Source of the DNA: Actinomycetes bacterium
Lineage (GTDB): Bacteria > Actinomycetota > Actinomycetes > Mycobacteriales > Mycobacteriaceae
Direction: 5' to 3'
Length of the DNA stretch: 64,000 nucleotides
NCBI GenBank assembly: GCA_023404955.1
Contig: JAEXZY010000039.1
Span: forward strand, 1-64,000
The notes under the pieces are model-generated. The model made no database searches. It was given only the letters and a program-made list of their open reading frames with translations, and was not told the DNA's origin. Shown one piece after another: positions 49,642-59,013 of the stretch (position 1 is the stretch's first letter; each line of letters opens with the position of its first letter). Both the position numbers and the translations under genes were made by a program.

Positions 49642-50967
49642 ATGAGAATCACGCAAACACCCGTCCCCCGGCGGCGGGGCCGGCTCTTTCGCTCCGCCGC
49701 CGTAGCACTGCTTGCCGTCCTCGCTCTCGTGCTCTCCGCGTGTGCGGGCAGCGGCGGACCCGAACAGTCGCAGGCCACCGGCACCGGCGAGGTGGCCAAG
49801 GACACCTCGGGCACCGTGCGCATCCTGATGGAGAACGTGCCCGACACCGACATCGTGAAATCGATGGTGGCCGACTTCAACAAGAGCTTCCCCGATGTCA
49901 AGGTCGACATCGAGTCCCTGACCTATGACCAGATGCGCGACAAGCTGGTGTCCTCGTTCCAGTCGTCGGCACCGAACTACGACCTGATCGTCGTCGACAA
50001 TCCGTGGATGGTCGACTTCGCCAACGCGAAGTTCCTGCAGCCGCTCGACGCGCGCATCGACAGCACCCCGGACTATGACGCTGGAGACTTCTTCAAGCCG
50101 TTGACCGACATCACCACTGTCGACGGGGTGCGATACGGGGTGCCGTTCTACAACTACGCGCTCGGATACCTCTACAACGCCGACGATCTCGCGGCGGCCA
50201 ACCAGCAGGTGCCCACCAACCTCGATCAGCTGGTGAGTGTCAGCAAGGCGCTCAAGACCCCGGAGCGCGCCGGCATCGCGATGCAGCCGCAGCGCGGGTA
50301 CAAGATCTTCGAGGAGTGGGGCAACTGGCTCTTCGCCGCGGGCGGTTCCATCTACGGCGCCGACGGCAAGGTCAGCCTCAACACCCCCGAGGCCAAGCGT
50401 GCGCTCGAGGCCTACATCGACACCTACAAGACCGCGGCACCGGCCAACAGCCTCAACTGGAGCATGGACGAAGCGCAGCGGTCGGTGTCGGCCAATCAGT
50501 CGGCATCGATGATCAACTACAACTGGCAGCTGCCCGCGATCAACGAGCCCGGCTCCGGACCCGCCGCCGGCAAGGTCAAGCTGGCCCCGATCCCTGGCGG
50601 CAAGCAGGTGCTGGGTTCGTGGAGCTGGGCGATCCCGGCCAACTCCGCGAGCTCCGATGCGGCGTGGGCGTTCGCCTCGTGGATCACCGCCAAGCCCAAC
50701 GACGTCACGCGCGTCGAGAAGGGTGGGGCGGCGATCCGCAAGAGCACCCTCGCCGATCCGGCTGTGTTGCAAGGGAAATTCGGCGCCGACTACTACAAGA
50801 CGGTGGAGCAGCTGCTCGCCAACTCGGCGCCGTTGAGCCAGGGGCCCAGCGGTGAGGAGATGATCCAGGCGGTGGGCACCGAGCTCAACGAGGCCGTGGC
50901 AGGCACCAAGAGCGTCGACGACGCGCTGGCCGCCGCGCAGGCCGCAGCCGAGAAGATCCAGGGCTAG
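49642..50967 (+). CDS. ABC sugar transporter substrate-binding lipoprotein (CUT1)
   Basis: 441 residues. The signal peptide (residues 1-33: basic RRRGRLFR, then a hydrophobic stretch) ends in the lipobox LSAC, with Cys34 the lipidated residue. The mature part is a cluster B/D (SBP_bac_1) sugar-binding protein: VRILMENVPDTDIVKSM, YDLIVVDNPWMVDFA, GVPFYNYALGYLYNADDL and WSWAIPANSASSDAAW. GAAAGGAG eight bases before ATG 49642 supports this start over one six codons earlier. Followed by two permeases and the ATPase. Confidence 0.93.
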   Translation: MRITQTPVPRRRGRLFRSAAVALLAVLALVLSACAGSGGPEQSQATGTGEVAKDTSGTVRILMENVPDTDIVKSMVADFNKSFPDVKVDIESLTYDQMRDKLVSSFQSSAPNYDLIVVDNPWMVDFANAKFLQPLDARIDSTPDYDAGDFFKPLTDITTVDGVRYGVPFYNYALGYLYNADDLAAANQQVPTNLDQLVSVSKALKTPERAGIAMQPQRGYKIFEEWGNWLFAAGGSIYGADGKVSLNTPEAKRALEAYIDTYKTAAPANSLNWSMDEAQRSVSANQSASMINYNWQLPAINEPGSGPAAGKVKLAPIPGGKQVLGSWSWAIPANSASSDAAWAFASWITAKPNDVTRVEKGGAAIRKSTLADPAVLQGKFGADYYKTVEQLLANSAPLSQGPSGEEMIQAVGTELNEAVAGTKSVDDALAAAQAAAEKIQG

Positions 50968-51021
50968 CCGGGCCCCGAGAACCGGAAGCCGACCACCCCA
51001 CGAAAGGAGCGCAGACCTGCC

Positions 51022-51888
51022 ATGTTTTCCTCCCTGAGGTTTGAGCAGGGCATGGTCACCCCCCTCGTCGCCCTTTTCGTCGGGGTGGTCGGTTTCCCCC
51101 TCGGATACGCCGCGTATCTGTCGGTCACCGACTACAAGCTCACCGACCGCGGCGCGCCCAGCATCGTCGGCGCCGAGAACTACGCGGCCACCTTCGGCGA
51201 CGCCGCCTTCTGGCACGCGTTCGGCACGACCGCACTGTTCGTCGCGGTCGCCGTCGGGATGGAGCTGATCCTCGGCCTCGCCATCGCATTGGCGCTGCAG
51301 AAGCAGCGCTGGGCGCGGGATCTCACGCGGTCGATGCTGCTGGCACCGATGTTCATCACGCCCATCGCGGTGGGGCTCACTTTCCGCTTCCTGCTCAACG
51401 ACCAGATCGGTGCGATCCCCGAATTACTTCGGGCACTTGGCATCTCATATGACTTCTTCGGCCCCGGGCGGGCGCTGTTCACGATAGCGTTCATCGACGT
51501 CTGGCAGTGGACACCGTTCATGGTGCTGCTGCTGCTCGCCGGGCTGGAATCGATTCCGCGCGAACCGATGGACGCCGCGCGGGTCGACGGTGCCGGCGCG
51601 TTCTACGTGCTGCGCCGGGTCACGCTGCCGCTGCTGGCGCCGGTCCTGGTGGTGGCGATCCTGCTGCGCTGCCTGGATGCGATGAAGGTGTTCGAGTACG
51701 TGTTCGCCACCACCCGCGGCGGACCGGGCACCGAAACCGAGACGCTGCAGTACTTCATCTACCAGACCGGTATCCAGTTCTTCCGGCTCGGCTCGGCCTC
51801 GTCGATGGCGTTCGTGGTGCTGGTGGTGGTGCTCGCGGTCATCGTGGTCGCGTTCCGCCGGCTGGACCGCGCGCGGGAGAGGACGTAG
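51022..51888 (+). CDS. ABC sugar transporter permease 1
   Basis: 288 residues, six transmembrane helices, MalF/UgpA-like. The EAA loop that contacts the ATPase reads IPREPMDAARVDGAGAFYVL near residue 190, then RRVTLPLLAPVL. Other seen segments are FPLGYAAYLSVTDYKL at the N terminus and RGGPGTETETLQYFIYQTG, typical for CUT1 permeases. GAAAGGAG upstream of ATG 51022. Confidence 0.93.
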   Translation: MFSSLRFEQGMVTPLVALFVGVVGFPLGYAAYLSVTDYKLTDRGAPSIVGAENYAATFGDAAFWHAFGTTALFVAVAVGMELILGLAIALALQKQRWARDLTRSMLLAPMFITPIAVGLTFRFLLNDQIGAIPELLRALGISYDFFGPGRALFTIAFIDVWQWTPFMVLLLLAGLESIPREPMDAARVDGAGAFYVLRRVTLPLLAPVLVVAILLRCLDAMKVFEYVFATTRGGPGTETETLQYFIYQTGIQFFRLGSASSMAFVVLVVVLAVIVVAFRRLDRARERT

Positions 51889-51893
51889 ACGCG

Positions 51894-52709
51894 ATGAGCC
51901 GCTTCTCACTTCTCGGGGCGCTGCGGGTCGCTTTGTTGTGGGCGGCAGGCATCACGGTCGCGTTCCCCATCCTATGGATCGCGCTGGCCAGTGTGAAAAC
52001 CCCTGCGCAACTCGATGATCCGTTCCTGGTGAACTTCACCCCCACGCTAGCGAGCTGGCGCAACGTGCTGGCCTCGGACATCCTCGGCGCGGCGGGACGC
52101 AGCGCACTGGTCGCACTGGTGACCGTCGGGATCAGTGTCGTCGTCGGCAGCATGGGGGCCTACGCCATCGCCCGGTTCCGCGCGGGCGGCACACTGACCC
52201 GGTTCGGGATGCTCGCCGCACAGGTGCTGCCGCCGGCGGTGCTGGTGTTCCCGTTCCTGACGATGGCCTACGCGCTGCGGCTGACCGACACGCTGGTCCC
52301 GGTGATCTTCGCGCACCTCAGTTTCGTTCTGCCCGTCGTCACCTGGTTTCTGATCGGATTCTTCGAGGCGGTGCCGCGCTCCCTGGAGGAGCAGGCACAG
52401 GTCGACGGCTTCACCCGCTTCGCCGCATTCCGGTTGGTGGTGCTGCCCCAGGTGCTGCCCGGCATCGGCGCCTCGGCGATCTTCGGGTTCACCCTGTCGT
52501 GGAACGACCTGTTCTACGGCCTGATACTGGCGCCGGGCAAGGCGGCGATCCTGCCGGTGGCGATCGCCGGATTCAACACGTTCCGCGGAGTTCAGATCGG
52601 CTCGATGAGCGCGGCGATCCTGATCGCGGTCATTCCCGTCGTCGTGGCGAGCTTCTTCATCCAGCGCAGGTTGGTGCAGGGCATCAGCGGCGGCGCGGTG
52701 AAGTTCTAG
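51894..52709 (+). CDS. ABC sugar transporter permease 2
   Basis: 271 residues, MalG/UgpE-like, six transmembrane helices. The EAA loop is VPRSLEEQAQVDGFTRFAAF, followed by RLVVLPQVLPGIGASAIF and FTLSWNDLFYGLILAP. The signature TLASWRNVL precedes the second helix. ATG 51894 is five bases after the stop of permease 1. Partner of the preceding permease. Confidence 0.93.
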   Translation: MSRFSLLGALRVALLWAAGITVAFPILWIALASVKTPAQLDDPFLVNFTPTLASWRNVLASDILGAAGRSALVALVTVGISVVVGSMGAYAIARFRAGGTLTRFGMLAAQVLPPAVLVFPFLTMAYALRLTDTLVPVIFAHLSFVLPVVTWFLIGFFEAVPRSLEEQAQVDGFTRFAAFRLVVLPQVLPGIGASAIFGFTLSWNDLFYGLILAPGKAAILPVAIAGFNTFRGVQIGSMSAAILIAVIPVVVASFFIQRRLVQGISGGAVKF

Positions 52710-52719
52710 GAAGGCATTC

Positions 52720-53781
<1,062 letters not shown>

Positions 53782-53805
53782 AACACGAGAGGAACACAAC
53801 ACCTG

Positions 53806-54576
53806 ATGAGCAGAACCGTCGTGGTGACCGGCGCCGGCTCCGGCATCGGCCGCGCGATCGCCCGTGAACTCGCCCAACGAGATTGGCGGGTGATCGTCAC
53901 CGATCTCGACGCCGACGCCGCCGCCGAGGTGGCCGGCGCGCTGCCCCACGCTGAGGCCGGACACGAGTCGGCCACGCTCGACGTCACCGACGCCGCCGCG
54001 GCGGCCGCGCTGGCCGCCGACGTCGCTGGGCGCCTCGGCCTGAACGCCTGGGTGAGCAACGCCGGCATCTCGTTCATGCACCGCTTCCTGGACGCACCCG
54101 TCGAGCGCTACGAGCAGACGATGGCGGTGAACCTCAAGGGTGTGTTCGTCTGCGGCCAGGCCGCGGCCCGGGAGATGGTGCGAGCCGGTGTGGCAGGCGC
54201 GATCGTCAACACCGCATCCATGGCGGGTAAGCAGGGCCGCGTGCCGTTCCTGTCGGACTATGTCGCCTCGAAGTTCGGCGTCGTCGGTCTCACCCAGGCA
54301 ATGGCGTACGAGCTCGGCGAGCACGGCATCACCGTCAATTGCGTGTGCCCGGGCTACGTCGAAACGCCCATGCAGTCACGCGAATTGGAGTGGGAGGCGC
54401 AGCTGCGCGGCACCACACCTGACGGCGTGCGCGACATGATGCTCGCCGACACACCGCTGGGCAGACTCGAGCAACCCGAGGACGTCGCGCGCGCGGTCGC
54501 GTTCCTGCTCTCCGAGGACGCCCGGTTCATCACCGGAGAGGCGCTGGCTGTCAACGGCGGCGCCTACATGGACTGA
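53806..54576 (+). CDS. SDR-family oxidoreductase, probably polyol/sugar dehydrogenase
   Basis: 256 residues, classical short-chain dehydrogenase: cofactor motif VVTGAGSGIGRAIARELA, NAG motif VSNAGISFMHRF, catalytic Ser in VNTASMAGKQG, YVASKFGVVGLT (Tyr-x3-Lys) and C-terminal ITGEALAVNGGAYMD. TDLDAD after the second strand (acidic) predicts NAD rather than NADP. Its place in the operon suggests oxidation of the imported polyol or its derivative. Confidence 0.92.
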   Translation: MSRTVVVTGAGSGIGRAIARELAQRDWRVIVTDLDADAAAEVAGALPHAEAGHESATLDVTDAAAAAALAADVAGRLGLNAWVSNAGISFMHRFLDAPVERYEQTMAVNLKGVFVCGQAAAREMVRAGVAGAIVNTASMAGKQGRVPFLSDYVASKFGVVGLTQAMAYELGEHGITVNCVCPGYVETPMQSRELEWEAQLRGTTPDGVRDMMLADTPLGRLEQPEDVARAVAFLLSEDARFITGEALAVNGGAYMD

Positions 54577-54620
54577 GACCCCTACTCCCTCAGCTGTTCT
54601 CCAACAGAAAGGCACTTTTC

Positions 54621-55442
54621 GTGACCACCACCTGGCTCGACGAGGTTTTCGGCGTCCGCAAGCCCGTCATCGCCATGCTGCACCTGTCCGCACTGCCCGG
54701 GGATCCCGGCTACGACTCAGCCGGCGGCATCGCCGCGGTGCTCGAGCGGGCCCGCACCGAACTCGACGCGCTGCAGGGCGGTGGTGTTGACGGGATCATG
54801 ATCAGCAACGAGTTCAGCCTGCCGTATTTGACCAAGACCGAGCCGATCACCGCGATCACGATGGCACGCATCATCGGGGAACTGCTGCCCGACATCAGCG
54901 TGCCCTACGGGGTGAACGTGCTGTGGGACGGTCGCGCGTCGATCGACCTCGCGGTCGCCACCGGGGCGTCGTTCGTGCGGGAGATCTTCACCGGCGTCTA
55001 CGCCAGCGACTTCGGCCTGTGGGACACCAATGTGGGTGAGGTGGCCCGCCACCGCGCCCGCGTCGGTGGCGCCGGGGTGAAGCTGCTGTTCAACATCGTC
55101 CCGGAATCCGCGCAATACCTGGCCGACCGGGATCTGGCCGCGATCACCCGCACCACGGTGTTCGCCACGCTGCCCGACGCGATCTGCGTGTCGGGCGCCA
55201 CCGCCGGCTCCCCGACCGACACCGAGGCGCTCAAGGTGGTCAAGGACGCCGCCGGCGCCGTGCCGGTGTTCGTCAACACCGGAGTGCGCGCCAACAACGT
55301 AGCGAGCCAGCTAGCCGTCGCCGACGGCGCGGTGGTGGGCACCTACTTCAAGAAGGACGGCGTGTTCGAGAACCCGGCCGAGAAGGCGCGGGTGGAGGAA
55401 CTGATGACGGCGGCCAGGGAGTTCCGGCAGGCCCAGCAGTGA
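54621..55442 (+). CDS. BtpA/SgcQ family TIM-barrel protein
   Basis: 273 residues. Begins with the family pattern KPVIAMLHLSALPGDPGY, continues with GVDGIMISNEFSLPYLTK, PYGVNVLWDGRASIDLAVA, ICVSGATAGSPTD and VFVNTGVRANNVAS, and ends with GTYFKKDGVFENP. This is the BtpA family: cyanobacterial BtpA is linked to photosystem I, and E. coli SgcQ sits in a cryptic sugar operon. A TIM-barrel aldolase or lyase acting on a sugar phosphate is the natural guess here but is unproven. Starts at GTG 54621; overlaps the cupin gene as GTGA. Confidence 0.9.
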   Translation: MTTTWLDEVFGVRKPVIAMLHLSALPGDPGYDSAGGIAAVLERARTELDALQGGGVDGIMISNEFSLPYLTKTEPITAITMARIIGELLPDISVPYGVNVLWDGRASIDLAVATGASFVREIFTGVYASDFGLWDTNVGEVARHRARVGGAGVKLLFNIVPESAQYLADRDLAAITRTTVFATLPDAICVSGATAGSPTDTEALKVVKDAAGAVPVFVNTGVRANNVASQLAVADGAVVGTYFKKDGVFENPAEKARVEELMTAAREFRQAQQ

Positions 55443-55783
55443 CGGCACTCCAACCCAACGGGGCGCTGCGGGCGGCGCACGTGCCGGTCGAGCTCGCCGA
55501 TGTGCCTGCCGACCAGAGCGTGGCAGGACGGCCGCAGACCGGCAGCGTCGAGCTGGGCACCCTCGGCGAAGTCGAGGTCGGCATCTGGGAGATGACCGAG
55601 GGCACGATGACCGATGTCGAGAGCGACGAGATCTTCGTCGTGCTCTCCGGCCGCGCCACGGTCGAATTCGCCGATGGCACACCGCCGTTGACGCTCGTTG
55701 CCGGCGACGTGGTGCGGCTGGCCGATGGCGCGGAGACGACCTGGACCGTGAGCGAGCGGCTGCGCAAGATCTACCTCACCTGA
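55439..55783 (+). CDS. Cupin-domain protein (DUF861 type)
   Basis: 114 residues with one cupin fold. The pattern VEVGIWEMTEGTMTDVESDEIFVVLSGRATVEF is centred on a partial metal motif (the usual His-x-His is missing; Glu remains), followed by PLTLVAGDVVRLADG and TTWTVSERLRKIYL. This resembles the (S)-ureidoglycine aminohydrolase/cupin_3 branch. It may be a sugar isomerase or binding accessory of the operon. Starts at GTG 55439 (coupled to btpA) and overlaps the convergent HxlR gene by eight bases. Confidence 0.85.
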   Translation: MTALQPNGALRAAHVPVELADVPADQSVAGRPQTGSVELGTLGEVEVGIWEMTEGTMTDVESDEIFVVLSGRATVEFADGTPPLTLVAGDVVRLADGAETTWTVSERLRKIYLT

Positions 55784-56237
55784 GCGCGACGCTCAGCTCC
55801 TCGGGGGGCACCACGTGCCCCTTCTCGCAGACGATCTCGACGCCGGCCTGCGCACCGCACCCGAGGTGCCGCAGGCGCAGCGCCGAGTCGCCCAGGTGCT
55901 TGCGGCCCCACTCGAACATCGCCCACACCACCGGCATGAACTCCGTCCCGGCCTCGGTGAGCACGTACTCGTCGCGGACCCGCTGACCCGGTTCGCGATA
56001 CGGCCGTTTCTCCAATAGGCCCGCGTCGACCAGTTCGGAGAGCCGCGCGGAGGTGGCCGCCTTGGTGATGCCGACGCGGCGGGCGAAGTCGTCGAAGCGC
56101 GTGGTGCCGTAGAACGCCTCGCGCATGATCAGCATCGCCGACTTGGTGCCGACCAGTCCCATCGTCTTCTCGATCGGGCACTTGCCGATCGCCGACCACG
56201 AGTCACGGTCGGCCAACGGCCCTCGCAGCACTGTCAT
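55776..56237 (-). CDS. HxlR-family transcriptional regulator
   Basis: 153 residues. The winged-helix HxlR signature is present: CPIEKTMGLVGTKSAMLIMRE, FDDFARRVGITKAATSARLSELVDAGLL and RDEYVLTEAG. C-terminal cysteines in LRHLGCGAQAGVEIVCEKGH may form a small zinc or redox site, as in some redox-sensing HxlRs. ATG 56237 has GGGAG nine bases upstream. It diverges from the thiolase gene and probably controls it through the dyad at 56286-56311. Confidence 0.9.
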   Translation of the reverse strand: MTVLRGPLADRDSWSAIGKCPIEKTMGLVGTKSAMLIMREAFYGTTRFDDFARRVGITKAATSARLSELVDAGLLEKRPYREPGQRVRDEYVLTEAGTEFMPVVWAMFEWGRKHLGDSALRLRHLGCGAQAGVEIVCEKGHVVPPEELSVALR

Positions 56238-56285
56238 GCAGATCACTCCCCTGCTGGGTTGTTGTCGGTGAACTCAGCTGTTACA

Positions 56286-56311
56286 TCTGAGTATAGAGAG
56301 CAGTACTCAGA
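56286..56311. promoter_or_regulatory. Operator dyad between HxlR and thiolase genes
   Basis: TCTGAGTA (56286-56293) and TACTCAGA (56304-56311) are perfect 8-bp arms with a 10-base spacer, one helical turn per half. The site lies 21 bases from the thiolase start and about 49 from the HxlR start. Very likely the HxlR binding site that controls both genes. Confidence 0.75.
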
Positions 56312-56331
56312 GTCGAGTCTCAGGAGGACCC

Positions 56332-57516
56332 ATGGCCGAATACTCCGACCGCGACGCCGTCATCGTCGGCGCGGTACGAACCCCCGTCGGCAAGGGTAAG
56401 GCCAGCGGCGCGCTGCACGACGTGCTGCCCGCCGACCTACTCGCCCACAGCCTGCGCGAGCTCGTCACCCGCACCGGGATCGACCCGGTCGAGGTCGACG
56501 ACGTTATCGCCGGTGCGGTCACCCAGGCCGGTGACCAGGCACTGAACATCGCGCGGAACGCGCTGCTGGGTGCCGGATTCCCGGAGTCCGTCCCGGGGAC
56601 CACGGTCGATCGCCAGTGCGGCAGCAGCCAGCAGGCGATCAGCTTCGCCGCCCAGGGCGTGCTCGCCGGTGCCTACGACATCGTGATCGCCGCGGGCGTC
56701 GAATCGATGAGCCGGGTGCCCATGGGCGCGGCCGTCCTGCCGGGCAGCAGCCCCTTCGGCGACGGCGTGGCCGAGCGCTATCCCGACGGTCTGGTGGCCC
56801 AGGGCATCAGCGCCGAGTTGATCGCGGCGAAGTGGAACCTGTCGCGCACCGAACTCGACGAGTTCTCCGCCGAGAGCCATCAGAAGGCGGCCCGCGCCGC
56901 CAAGGACGGACTGTTCGACGCCGAACTCGCGCCGATCGCGGGGTTGACCCACGACGAGATCATCCGGCCCGACACCACGGTCGAGACGCTGGCCGGATTG
57001 CGGCCCGCGTTCTACAACGAGGCGATCGGGGCGCGATTCCCGCAGATCGACTGGCGGATCACCCCCGGCAACAGCTCACCGCTGTCCGACGGCAGCGCCG
57101 CGGTGATGGTCACCAGCGGGGCGGCCGCGCGCCGGCTCGGCCTGACACCGCTGGCCCGCATTCACACGACGGTCGCGGTGGGCTCGGACCCGCTGTACAT
57201 GCTGACCGGCGTGATCCCGGCGACCGAGAAGGTGCTGGCACGCTCGGGCCTCTCGCTCGCCGACATCGACCTGTTCGAGGTCAACGAGGCGTTCGCCCCG
57301 GTCGTGCTGGCGTGGGCCCGCGACACCGGCGCCGATCTCGCCCGCACCAACGTCAACGGCGGTGCGATCGCGATCGGGCATCCGCTGGGCGCCAGCGGTG
57401 CGCGCATCATGACCACACTCGTCAATGCCCTGCAGCAGCGCGGCGGGCGCTACGCCCTGCAGACCATGTGCGAGGGCGGCGGGATGGCCAACGCCACGAT
57501 CATCGAGCGGCTCTGA
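56332..57516 (+). CDS. Acetyl-CoA acetyltransferase / 3-ketoacyl-CoA thiolase
   Basis: 394 residues. The acyl-enzyme Cys is in TVDRQCGSSQQAISFA, the catalytic His in GGAIAIGHPLGASGAR and the base Cys in TMCEGGGMANATII. The family start is VIVGAVRTPVGKGKA and the C-terminal region includes FEVNEAFAPVVL. Probably degradative (FadA type). AGGAGG precedes ATG 56332. Controlled by the divergent HxlR regulator by inference. Confidence 0.95.
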   Translation: MAEYSDRDAVIVGAVRTPVGKGKASGALHDVLPADLLAHSLRELVTRTGIDPVEVDDVIAGAVTQAGDQALNIARNALLGAGFPESVPGTTVDRQCGSSQQAISFAAQGVLAGAYDIVIAAGVESMSRVPMGAAVLPGSSPFGDGVAERYPDGLVAQGISAELIAAKWNLSRTELDEFSAESHQKAARAAKDGLFDAELAPIAGLTHDEIIRPDTTVETLAGLRPAFYNEAIGARFPQIDWRITPGNSSPLSDGSAAVMVTSGAAARRLGLTPLARIHTTVAVGSDPLYMLTGVIPATEKVLARSGLSLADIDLFEVNEAFAPVVLAWARDTGADLARTNVNGGAIAIGHPLGASGARIMTTLVNALQQRGGRYALQTMCEGGGMANATIIERL

Positions 57517-57517
57517 C

Positions 57518-58006
57518 ATGCCGACCGAGACCCCCTTCAAGGGAGTCCGGGTGCGGTATGACAGCGCCAAGAGTTACGACGACCTGGTGACCGCGCTGCT
57601 CGCCGACATCGGCGAGCAGCCGGTGCCGATCACCGAGATCGGCACCGCCGGCGGGAACTGGCAGGCGTATCGAGACCGCGTCGAACCCTACGTCGGCCCC
57701 AGCGGATTCATGCTGTTCGCATTGCTCGATCACGGGGCCTGGATCACCAAGGCCGGCATCGAGCGCAAGGTCCTGCGGGTGATCCTCGGCAATCCGTTGA
57801 TCGCGATCACGATGCTGCGACACGATCAGACGGCCGGTCTGTTCGTGCCGGTCGAGATGGTGATCCTCGACGAGGACGGCGGCAGCAGCCTCACCTATGT
57901 CCGACCGTCGTCGCTGATGCTCGTCGAGTCGAACGCGGAACTGCGTGCCGCCGCCGAGGCACTCGACGACAAGCTGGCGGCGCTGGCCGCCAAGGTCACC
58001 TCGTGA
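57518..58006 (+). CDS. DUF302-family protein
   Basis: 162 residues. The characteristic DUF302 strand pattern appears as RKVLRVILGNPLIAITMLRH, TAGLFVPVEMVILDED and LTYVRPSSLMLV. Starts at ATG 57518, two bases after the thiolase stop, so the two are probably cotranscribed. DUF302 is a small alpha/beta domain of unknown activity, often found in redox or volatile-sulfur contexts. Overlaps the convergent Ddn-like gene by 11 bases. Confidence 0.85.
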   Translation: MPTETPFKGVRVRYDSAKSYDDLVTALLADIGEQPVPITEIGTAGGNWQAYRDRVEPYVGPSGFMLFALLDHGAWITKAGIERKVLRVILGNPLIAITMLRHDQTAGLFVPVEMVILDEDGGSSLTYVRPSSLMLVESNAELRAAAEALDDKLAALAAKVTS

Positions 58007-58451
58007 GCTCGAACAGCGGGATGACCCGCGTCGTCTTCGCCTGATATTCGCCGAACTGCGGCGCCTTCTCGACGACGCGGGGGTACAGCGCGTCGCGCTC
58101 CTCGCGTGGCAGCTCCCTGGCCTGCGCATCGTAGGAGTCCTCGCCGATCTCGACGTGAACGGCGGGGTGGGCCCGCAGATTGTGCACCCACGCGGGGGCT
58201 TTCGGTGCGCCGCCCATCGAGCCGGCGATCAGGATCCGGCCGTCGATGTCGAAGTACACCAGCGGGGACAGCCGCGGCTGCCCCGACTTCGCGCCGGTCG
58301 TGGTCAGCAGCACGATCGGCGAACCCTCGAACGGTCCGCCCACCTTGCCGCCGTTGGCGCGGAACTCCTCGACGACCTGCCGGTTCATCTCGTTGAGCGC
58401 GTCGGCGTCGTTGATCAGTTCTTCTGAGTTGAATTCTTCTGCGTCACTCAC
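57996..58451 (-). CDS. F420-linked nitroreductase-family (Ddn-like) protein, copy 1
   Basis: 151 residues of the split-barrel deazaflavin-dependent nitroreductase family (Rv3547/Ddn, DUF385). Seen: VEEFRANGGKVGGPFEG, LLTTTGAKSGQPRLSPLVYF, GGAPKAPAWVHNLRAHPAV and the C-terminal GEYQAKTTRVIPLFEL. Such proteins use F420H2 to reduce quinones and other substrates. Starts at GTG 58451. 29 bases downstream of a close paralogue. Confidence 0.92.
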   Translation of the reverse strand: MSDAEEFNSEELINDADALNEMNRQVVEEFRANGGKVGGPFEGSPIVLLTTTGAKSGQPRLSPLVYFDIDGRILIAGSMGGAPKAPAWVHNLRAHPAVHVEIGEDSYDAQARELPREERDALYPRVVEKAPQFGEYQAKTTRVIPLFELTR

Positions 58452-58480
58452 ACCGGGTCACGACCCGCAGGGCCGGCGAT

Positions 58481-58930
58481 CTATTCCCGCGTCAACTCGA
58501 ACAGCGGAATCGTCCGTGTCGTGTTCGCCTGGTAGCCGGCGAACACCTCCGAGTACTCGACGACCTTCTGCCACGTCGCGTCTCGTTCGTCACCGCGCAG
58601 TTCGCGGGCCACCACGTCGTAGGTGTCGGTGCCGATCTCGATGCGGGCCTGCGGGTTGGCGCGCAGGTTGTGCACCCAGGCCGGATTGTTCGGGGCGCCG
58701 GCATACGAGCCGACGATGATCATCTTTCCGTCGATGGTCAGATACGCCAGCGGGGACAACCGCGGCTGACCCGACTTCGCCCCCACTGTGTGCAGCAACA
58801 GCAATGTGGCGCCCTCGAAGGGCCCGCCGACCGTGCCGCCGTTGGCGCGGAACTCCTCGACGATCGCACGGTTGAAGTCGTCCAGAGCCGCCGTGTCGGA
58901 GTACAGCTTCGTCTTATCGATCTCGCTCAT
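58481..58930 (-). CDS. F420-linked nitroreductase-family (Ddn-like) protein, copy 2
   Basis: 149 residues, clearly paralogous to the next gene: VEEFRANGGTVGGPFEGATL, HTVGAKSGQPRLSPLAYLT, GAPNNPAWVHNLRANPQA and YQANTTRTIPLFELTRE. Differences cluster in the N-terminal 25 residues and in the strand after GPFEG, which line the substrate pocket in Ddn. Starts at ATG 58930. The pair forms one small operon produced by tandem duplication. Confidence 0.92.
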   Translation of the reverse strand: MSEIDKTKLYSDTAALDDFNRAIVEEFRANGGTVGGPFEGATLLLLHTVGAKSGQPRLSPLAYLTIDGKMIIVGSYAGAPNNPAWVHNLRANPQARIEIGTDTYDVVARELRGDERDATWQKVVEYSEVFAGYQANTTRTIPLFELTRE

Positions 58931-59013
58931 GCGCGCACCTTATCCGGCTGCGCTACAGCGGCTGGGTCAATAACATGAGGCAACCGGTTGCGTAGACAGG
59001 AAGACACGGCACT

